Shown: positions 1-5,017 of the stretch, piece by piece
Position numbering within the stretch: position 1 is the first letter of the stretch
How the letters are laid out: every line of letters begins with the position of its first letter
Assembly (NCBI GenBank): GCA_021786455.1
Contig: JAJYNF010000069.1
Location: 1 to 10,723 of the forward strand
Direction of reading: 5' to 3'
DNA length: 10,723 bases
Source of the DNA: Acidobacteriota bacterium
GTDB lineage: Bacteria; Acidobacteriota; Terriglobia; UBA7540
Notes under the pieces: generated by a model
Told to the model about the DNA's origin: nothing
Seen by the model: only the letters and a program-made list of their open reading frames with translations
Database searches by the model: none
Translations under genes and position numbers: made by a program

Positions 1-3000
1 CTCCTTCGCCTTCACGGCTTCGGCCTTCTTTCGAGCGTCCGTGAGCTTCACGAGATTGATTTCGACCCAGCCGTTCGAGAACTCGCTGAAGCTCCGGACG
101 ACCAGAAGCCGGCGCTTGTCCGTTTCGCCGTCACACTCAATAACCTCGCCCGACGCGAGTGAGAGCTTGAACTTCACCAGTGGCCCGTGGTCGCGCTGGA
201 CGACGGGTTTTCCGGCCTTGACGCGCTGATAAGCTTCGTACATGGAGACGACTTCGCCGTCCCACTTGCCTTCGTTGCCGTTCTCGTCAAGCTCGGCATA
301 GATTTCGACGTGATGGTTGGAGCCGAGCTTGACGTAGCGCGCGGAGCGGCCCTTGCCGAGGGCGAGCGTCGGCACGGCTTTTTTGATCCGCACGCGCTTG
401 ATGAGAATGCGGCGGCCGTCTTTCGTGACAAAACAGGGGAAGCGGTCGAGGTTTTCCTGCTCGGTCGGCGCGGGGAACTTCTTTGGGTCGCCGCCGATCT
501 CTACCAGCTTCTTGAGAACGAGCTCTTTGACTTTCGGGTCCGCGATCTCCTCGACTTCGTTTTTGCTGAGGGTGTTGAGCGCCTTGCGAACGCGCACGCT
601 TCCGTCTGCTCTTGGGGGCGAATAGGTGGTTTCCTCGTGCAGCGCGCCGGAAACCTTCTTCGAGACGCGGTGGGAGACGACGATTTTGTCAATTTCGGCG
701 CGGACCGATTCGACAAAATTCGGCCAGGGGCTTTCGAGCGACGCAAAGCGCTTTCGACCCTCCTGTGGCGCGCGCTGGGCGGCGTCCGAGAGCCGTTTGA
801 CCATGCCGGCGTCGGTGAGGCCGATGACCACGGCGTCCACGGCGTGATGGCGATGGTCGTCACGCGATTTCTGTTTGTAGCCGCCGTCGGTGGTCGGACC
901 GTCGTTCAAGATGGAGTTGAGCTTCCAGAGGTTGCGGAAATAGAAAGTCGTTTGGCCGGAGGTCGCTTGGACGCGGCGCTTGCCTTCGGGGTCCACTTCG
1001 CTGTCGTAGAACAGACCGAGATACCTTTTTGCCAGGCGCGAGGCGTAAGCGGTGTCATTCAACTGACGGCTACGGAAGTCTTCGAGGAAATATTCCAGCT
1101 CCTTGTCGTTCATTTTGAACCGCCTGAGCTTCGCGGCCCGGGTTGCCCTGTCGCCGGCGAACTTTTCCACGCGGTCGAGGATGTCCTCGTACTTTTTCGG
1201 ATCGCCCGAGTAAGCCTGATGTGGCGTCTGGTTGCGCTTCACCTCGCGGTTTTCCCGAATCTGGCTAAGGGTTAGGTTCTGGAAGGAACTGTCCATCGAG
1301 CGGCTGAAAGGAATGATGTGCTCGATGTCGAATTGGGGCTCGGGGCCAAGAAGCGATTCCATGGAGATCGGCTTACCCGTGTAAGGGCAAGTCCAATGGC
1401 ACTCCTCGGCCAGCAGAACCTTCCTAATGTCGTCGGGCTTCGGGTCCTTGATGCCCATCTCCTCGAAAATTTTCCTGGCCGCTTGAGCTCGGGCTTCTTC
1501 GTTGCGGCGGTTGGCTTTTGAAATAGCTTCGCGGGCCTTCTTGGGCTTCTTCAACTCGCGCGCGAGTTCAATGCGAATTTCCTGCGGCTTGCCGTATTGC
1601 CGGGCGATGGTGTTAACGACCTTGCGCAGCTCGCTAAGGCTGCGCATGACCGCCGGATTGCGAACCTCCGGTAGCGCCTCCACGACCGGCGGAAGAAGCT
1701 CGCGCGGCTGCCCGGACAAAAACGATTCGTGATAAACCTTCTTGCGCGCCTCGCCGTAAGTCAAGCCCTGCTCGAGCCACGGCAACAGCTTTTCCATGGC
1801 TTTCTGGGAAAGATGCATGTAATCGGCTTCGAACTTAATACCGGCCAGCTTTGCCGCCGATTCCCTTGAGAGATTCCACTTCTTTTGAGCGGCCTCGATG
1901 AGCTTATCCGGCTTCTCGAAGGCGTAAACGTACTGCACCAGCCGGTTCTGCTCGGCGGGAGTCATTTGGAGCCAGGGGTGGCCCAGGGCGTCGTAGAAAT
2001 CGGCTCCCGTGCGATTACCCTTGAGCTTTTTCTCGCCGCCTTGCTCCAAGTTGAACTTGTACTCTTTGGTGAGGCCAAGCAGCTTGCGGACCTTGCTAAA
2101 CTCCAGGTCTCCCTGGGTCTCAAGCGTCTCGATCAGCTTTTGGCGGTCGGCTGCGCTGAGCGGCATTTCGAGGTCGTCTGGCGGAATAACTTTGAGGTTG
2201 TTGACCGTCTGCAAAAGGCGGAAGCGCTGGGAGATAAGCAGATAGGCGGGGGCGCGACGCTCGCTCGGTTCGAGTTCGCAGGGGCCGACCGCGTCCGGAT
2301 CAAACCACATCGGCCGTTGATAGAAAACGGCGTTATAAAGCTCCTTTTTCAGCTCCGGCGTGAGCAATGAGGGATGATGCGCGGCCTGCGCTTCCCAGAT
2401 TTTCTCAAATTCAGCCTCATACATGTCGCGGGCTGTCCAGCGCGAGCGAATGCGGTGCTCCGAAGGCGCGAGACTGGAAAAATATTCGCCGAGAGTGCGG
2501 GCGTTCGCTTCTTTCATCAGCCGGCGTAATTCGGTGATGCCTTCTTTGACGGCGCCCTCGTCGTCTCTCTTCTTGCTCACCTGCTTGCGGTTGGAGAGAA
2601 AACCTCGGCGCTGGGCGAGGTGGTACAGGGCGCGGCCAAGAAAGTAAGGCTCGATCGGCTCGTCGAGCGCGGCCGCGCGGAGTATGTAAGGCATAGTTTG
2701 GGCGGGCTCGTTATAGAGGCCGGAAGCGGCCTTTGCCTTGAACCCATCCGATGCGCCGATGCTCTTGTCAAGCTCGTTGATGCGGTCTTGTCGCTTGTCC
2801 GACGCGGAAGCGTCGCCCGGCGGAAGCAATCCGCCGCGCTGCAGGAGATTGAAAATTTTCTTCAGCCGCCGCGCCCGCCGCCACATTTGACGCCGCTGCA
2901 AGCGCGCGTCGCGCCGCGCCTTGTTGCGCGATTCCTCGTTACCCAGCCCGCCAGTCTCGTCCATGCCCGCGTCGAAGGCGCGGACGCCGGCGCGGACAAG

Positions 3001-3096
3001 TTGGTGTGATTCCCCATCCACAAGAGCAATGATGGCCCAGCCTAGAGAATTGGTTCCGAGATCGAGTCCGAGGACGTACACATTGGGGTGGCTCAT
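1..3096 (-). CDS. cas9: Cas9, RNA-guided DNA endonuclease (probably subtype II-C), C-terminus cut by window edge
   Basis: Cas9 is the CRISPR effector that uses a crRNA:tracrRNA duplex to cut both strands of matching DNA. The frame runs 1032 codons from ATG at 3096 to the window edge with no stop, by my codon-by-codon check. RuvC-I is near the N-terminus (GLDLGTNSLGWA, D12). An Arg-rich bridge helix follows at about residues 57-86 (ARRDARLQRRQMWRRARRLK). RuvC-II is IRIELAREL (E510). The HNH domain reads DIEHIIPFSRSMD (H593), then N607 and N616. RuvC-III is HRHHAVDA (H751, D754). All catalytic residues are therefore present. About 280 residues after RuvC-III fit a wedge/PAM-interacting region, whose end is missing. 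The size and the DIEHIIPFSRS style of HNH fit II-C. An AAGGAG ribosome binding site lies 5 bases before the ATG. A tracrRNA candidate is divergent upstream. The subtype is inferred, because the cas1/cas2 neighbours are not visible. Confidence 0.97.
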   Translation of the reverse strand, partial: MSHPNVYVLGLDLGTNSLGWAIIALVDGESHQLVRAGVRAFDAGMDETGGLGNEESRNKARRDARLQRRQMWRRARRLKKIFNLLQRGGLLPPGDASASDKRQDRINELDKSIGASDGFKAKAASGLYNEPAQTMPYILRAAALDEPIEPYFLGRALYHLAQRRGFLSNRKQVSKKRDDEGAVKEGITELRRLMKEANARTLGEYFSSLAPSEHRIRSRWTARDMYEAEFEKIWEAQAAHHPSLLTPELKKELYNAVFYQRPMWFDPDAVGPCELEPSERRAPAYLLISQRFRLLQTVNNLKVIPPDDLEMPLSAADRQKLIETLETQGDLEFSKVRKLLGLTKEYKFNLEQGGEKKLKGNRTGADFYDALGHPWLQMTPAEQNRLVQYVYAFEKPDKLIEAAQKKWNLSRESAAKLAGIKFEADYMHLSQKAMEKLLPWLEQGLTYGEARKKVYHESFLSGQPRELLPPVVEALPEVRNPAVMRSLSELRKVVNTIARQYGKPQEIRIELARELKKPKKAREAISKANRRNEEARAQAARKIFEEMGIKDPKPDDIRKVLLAEECHWTCPYTGKPISMESLLGPEPQFDIEHIIPFSRSMDSSFQNLTLSQIRENREVKRNQTPHQAYSGDPKKYEDILDRVEKFAGDRATRAAKLRRFKMNDKELEYFLEDFRSRQLNDTAYASRLAKRYLGLFYDSEVDPEGKRRVQATSGQTTFYFRNLWKLNSILNDGPTTDGGYKQKSRDDHRHHAVDAVVIGLTDAGMVKRLSDAAQRAPQEGRKRFASLESPWPNFVESVRAEIDKIVVSHRVSKKVSGALHEETTYSPPRADGSVRVRKALNTLSKNEVEEIADPKVKELVLKKLVEIGGDPKKFPAPTEQENLDRFPCFVTKDGRRILIKRVRIKKAVPTLALGKGRSARYVKLGSNHHVEIYAELDENGNEGKWDGEVVSMYEAYQRVKAGKPVVQRDHGPLVKFKLSLASGEVIECDGETDKRRLLVVRSFSEFSNGWVEINLVKLTDARKKAEAVKAKE

Positions 3097-3101
3097 AAAT
3101 T

Positions 3102-3107
3102 CTCCTT
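3102..3107 (-). promoter_or_regulatory. cas9 ribosome binding site (AAGGAG)
   Basis: AAGGAG on the minus strand sits 5 bases before ATG at 3096 and fixes that start. Its last two bases also belong to the plus-strand TTGACA box (3106-3111) of the divergent small RNA promoter. Confidence 0.85.
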
Positions 3108-3134
3108 GACAATCCGGTAAAGTGTGAGCATTAT
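3106..3134 (+). promoter_or_regulatory. Promoter for the divergent small RNA (TTGACA - 17 bp - CATTAT)
   Basis: A consensus -35 TTGACA (3106-3111) is followed after exactly 17 bases by CATTAT (3129-3134), which matches the -10 consensus at 4 of 6 positions. Transcription would start near 3141 and read into the structured RNA that ends at the terminator 3262-3293. The -35 lies across the cas9 ribosome binding site and the -10 lies on the cas9 TATAAT. Confidence 0.65.
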
Positions 3135-3135
3135 A
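3130..3135 (-). promoter_or_regulatory. Candidate -10 box of the cas9 promoter (TATAAT)
   Basis: A perfect TATAAT on the minus strand is placed to start a cas9 transcript near 3123, giving a leader of about 27 bases. No good -35 box is seen at 16-19 bases spacing (17-base position reads GAACCG), so the promoter may be weak or need an activator. The box shares bases with the -10 of the plus-strand promoter, so the two promoters should compete for polymerase. Start site and strength are inferred. Confidence 0.5.
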
Positions 3136-3140
3136 CACCC

Positions 3141-3293
3141 GTATCTCAGCAGCGGTTCCCGCGCCTTATCTTAGTAAGGCGGCGGGTTCCGCCGCGTCGG
3201 GCTGAACCCCGAAAGGTCCTGCCCTGTGCAGGGCCGGCACTCATAAAAAATCAAGTTGGGCAAAGCCCCGCGGACAGCGGGGCTTTTTCTTTT
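3141..3293 (+). ncRNA. Candidate tracrRNA for the adjacent Cas9
   Basis: tracrRNA pairs with the crRNA repeat and anchors the guide in Cas9. This plus-strand RNA of about 150 bases has its own promoter and terminator and lies next to cas9, divergently. In order: a segment suitable as anti-repeat (about 3141-3174); TAAGGC, resembling the AAGGC that follows the anti-repeat in the Neisseria II-C tracrRNA; a nexus-like hairpin (GCGGCGG 3179-3185, loop GTT, CCGCCGC 3189-3195); a 5-bp stem-loop (TCGGG 3197-3201 with CCCGA 3208-3212); an 8-bp stem-loop (3215-3222 with 3228-3235, loop CCTGT); an AT-rich linker; then the terminator hairpin. No CRISPR array is in the window, so pairing with a repeat is untested. 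The 5' end is estimated from the promoter. It could be another structured RNA, but position and layout favour tracrRNA. Confidence 0.78.
3262..3293 (+). terminator. Rho-independent terminator of the tracrRNA candidate
   Basis: AGCCCCGC (3264-3271) and GCGGGGCT (3277-3284) form a perfect 8-bp stem with loop GGACA, extendable by A-T pairs at the base. It is followed by TTTTTCTTTT on the plus strand. On the minus strand only three T follow the stem, so it should act mainly in the plus direction. Confidence 0.92.
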
Positions 3294-3529
3294 CCGCGCG
3301 CGAAACCGACGGGTCACCGGCAGACGGCACCGATCGGCTAACCTGCTTTTTCGACCGGCAGGTTTACGGAGGTCGCCGCTTCGCGGCGTAAGCGATTTTC
3401 GGAGGTCAGAACGCTTGCCTGTTGTCCGGGCTCAGCGGATAGCCGGCCAGGCTCAGAAACTTGGATGTCAATCCAGCGCGCAATACAGATTGAGGCGGGC
3501 AGGCCGCGGCGTGGGCATGAAGCGGACAG
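3294..3529. other. Non-coding gap with short palindromes between the tracrRNA terminator and the DsbA-like gene
   Basis: No gene is supported in these 236 bases. Visible structures are an AACCTGC/GCAGGTT inverted repeat (3340-3346 and 3358-3364), a 6-bp hairpin CGCCGC-TTC-GCGGCG (3374-3388), and a direct repeat CGGAGGTC (3367-3374 and 3400-3407). None is followed by a T-tract on the minus strand, so I cannot name a terminator for the DsbA-like gene that ends at 3530. Confidence 0.5.
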
Positions 3530-4636
3530 CTATCGCGCGGCCAAATCGTGATTGATGACGGCGAAAACCTGATCGGCGGGAGGCAAGCCCACCATCATCT
3601 GGCCGTTAATAAAGAGGGTCGGCGTGCTATTCACTCCGAGCCGCTGGCCTTCCCTCATGCTGGCTTCGACGCGGGGCAAGGTGGCCTTGGAATCAATGCA
3701 GGCGGCAAGCCGAAGCCGATCCAGCCCCAGGCGCTGGCCGAAATCAAGTAGCAGGGCCCGGGCATTGGTGGCATTCAGGAGGCTTTGGTCCTGGAAGACA
3801 AGGGTGCGAAAGCGCAGAACGTCGGCCGGATTCATTTCATAAACACACTGGTCAGCAATCGCGCCCGTCAGCGCCCACTGGTGAATCTGGACGAGAGGAA
3901 ATTCCTTGAAGACGATGTGAATTTTGTTGCCGTACTTGGGGATGAGCTGGCTCACCATGAACTGGTGCATTCGAGCGCACATGGGGCATTCGAGGTCTGA
4001 GAATTCCACAATGGTGACCGGCGCGTTGGCTGGGCCTACGCCGGCCTGGTCGTGAAGATTGATCTCACGCTCGACCGTAAGCTGCGGATTGGAGCCAAGC
4101 TGGAAAATGTTGCCAAAGACCAGATACTGGCCGTCTTTGCTGACATACGCAACCTGCTGCTGCTGGCCGCCGTTCACGACGACGGTGGTACGGTAATACT
4201 GGGGGAACTGGGAATCGCGGAAAGGCATCAAACCCAGCGTCAAATTCGCCGGAACTTTGAATTGCTGTCGTACGAAGTTGACGATCACCGTGCGGCGCTC
4301 CGCGACCGAAGGCGGATCGGAAGGCAAGTGGTAAATGTTGCCGAAGATTAGAAGCTTTCCGTCCGCGCTGACGAAGGCGAGCTGCTTCGATTTGCCGCCG
4401 TTCACCAGAACGGTCGTCTGGTAAAAGCCGGGAATCGCAGAGCTAAGAAACGGAGTTACGGTCAACGTGACGTTTGCGGGAATGCTGAAGCGATCCTTAA
4501 CGTATTGAAGGATTTCCTGCCGGACCGATTCCTGGTTAAAAGATTTGACGGTTTGCCCTGCCTCGATCGTCGCAGCCAGCAACAGAAGCGGTAGCGCCGC
4601 CAGCCATCTTCTGCGTCTTTGTTTAGCCACAGCCAA
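3530..4636 (-). CDS. Exported DsbA-like thiol:disulfide oxidoreductase with duplicated N-terminal module
   Basis: This is probably a periplasmic protein that makes, breaks or reshuffles disulfide bonds. Residues 1-27 look like a signal peptide (basic MAVAKQRRRR, then a Leu/Ala core). Residues about 36-108 and 112-184 are tandem copies of one module, each with P-A-N-[VL]-T-L, TTV-VNGG and FGNI. The rest is a DsbA-like thioredoxin domain (DSBA/Thioredoxin_4 type) with active site CPMC (217-220) and STPT holding the expected cis-Pro P339. C264 and C313 could form the extra disulfide seen in some such proteins. The listed start is TTG, 11 bases after AGGAGG (4648-4653). GTG at 4630, 9 bases after GAGGAG (4640-4645), is as good and costs only two residues. 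The duplicated modules recall the separate N-terminal domain of DsbC/DsbG in position only. Substrates are unknown. Confidence 0.88.
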   Translation of the reverse strand: MAVAKQRRRRWLAALPLLLLAATIEAGQTVKSFNQESVRQEILQYVKDRFSIPANVTLTVTPFLSSAIPGFYQTTVLVNGGKSKQLAFVSADGKLLIFGNIYHLPSDPPSVAERRTVIVNFVRQQFKVPANLTLGLMPFRDSQFPQYYRTTVVVNGGQQQQVAYVSKDGQYLVFGNIFQLGSNPQLTVEREINLHDQAGVGPANAPVTIVEFSDLECPMCARMHQFMVSQLIPKYGNKIHIVFKEFPLVQIHQWALTGAIADQCVYEMNPADVLRFRTLVFQDQSLLNATNARALLLDFGQRLGLDRLRLAACIDSKATLPRVEASMREGQRLGVNSTPTLFINGQMMVGLPPADQVFAVINHDLAAR

Positions 4637-4680
4637 AAGCTCCTCTCCCTCCTTTGCGGTCCCCCTTGCCTGATACCACC

Positions 4681-4709
4681 ATTCTATTCAACCTCGACGG
4701 TAAAATCCA
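4681..4709 (-). promoter_or_regulatory. Possible promoter for the DsbA-like gene
   Basis: On the minus strand TAGAAT (4686-4681, 5 of 6 to the -10 consensus) lies 17 bases downstream of TGGATT (4709-4704, 3 of 6 to the -35). It would give a leader of about 40 bases for the gene starting at 4636. The -35 is weak, so this is tentative. Confidence 0.3.
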
Positions 4710-4717
4710 GGTTGCTT

Positions 4718-4842
4718 TCAGATGGGTAGCGTCTTAATTTAAATTCAGGGGCGTGGCACAGCCACGCCTTTGGCCGTGCGCGTAGAGCGCCTCACGGGCG
4801 AGGACGCCCTGCCACAATTCAAACTGAGACACTGCCTTCTGA
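4718..4842. repeat. Foldback element with imperfect terminal inverted repeats (MITE/REP-like)
   Basis: The left arm (4718-4754) and right arm (4804-4842) are inverted copies. The core 4724-4745 (GGGTAGCGTCTTAATTTAAA...) matches the reverse complement of 4816-4837 at 16 of 22 positions, and all six differences are transitions. The match extends outward through TCAGA/TCTGA and inward through CAGGG(G)CGT with small indels. Inside are a perfect 8-bp hairpin GGCGTGGC-ACA-GCCACGCC (4750-4768) and GGGCG-AGGA-CGCCC (4796-4809). No open frame of note is inside. The form fits a non-autonomous foldback repeat; I recall similar short dispersed repeats in Acidobacteriota but cannot check copy number. It might also act as a transcript 3' hairpin for the receptor gene ending at 5018. 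Confidence 0.65.
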
Positions 4843-5017
4843 TGAGACACCTCGAATCGAAGGTTACACCGGCTCTCCGTGTGCCGCGCGGCGTGATGCC
4901 GGAAACGTTCCTGCAGGGAGCAAGCTCCGGGACGCCGATGGCCGCGGGCCGTTCTTGAAGTCTTCCGGCTAAACTAGAAACGCAGCCGGCTCGCCGGTGG
5001 GCAATCCGCCCCTGGCG
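4843..5017. other. Non-coding remainder of the gap downstream of the receptor gene
   Basis: No gene is supported. There is a 10-base palindrome GCCGCGCGGC (4883-4892), a GGAG-CAAG-CTCC hairpin (4917-4928) and a CCGG-CTCG-CCGG hairpin (4986-4997). The last is followed on the minus strand by a partly T-rich stretch (TTTCTAGTTT) and is at best a weak terminator for the receptor gene. Confidence 0.4.

Noticed and set aside
187..1275. Long open frame (362 codons) on the plus strand
   Set aside because: It is exactly antisense to cas9, whose conserved motifs prove the minus-strand frame; the antisense frame shows no recognisable domain.
1885..2370. Plus-strand open frame of 161 codons
   Set aside because: Antisense shadow of the cas9 recognition-lobe region, with no domain signal.
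3294..3529. Possible CRISPR array or degenerate repeats near cas9
   Set aside because: Only one 8-base direct repeat (CGGAGGTC, 33 bases apart) is present; there is no regular repeat-spacer pattern and no match to the predicted repeat.
3256..3555. Plus-strand open frame of 99 codons between the tracrRNA and the DsbA-like gene
   Set aside because: It starts inside the terminator region, is Arg-rich low-complexity sequence from GC-rich DNA, and overlaps the end of the DsbA-like gene.
4770..4958. Plus-strand open frame of 62 codons in the gap after the receptor gene
   Set aside because: It starts inside the foldback element, is short, and has no ribosome binding site or domain signal.
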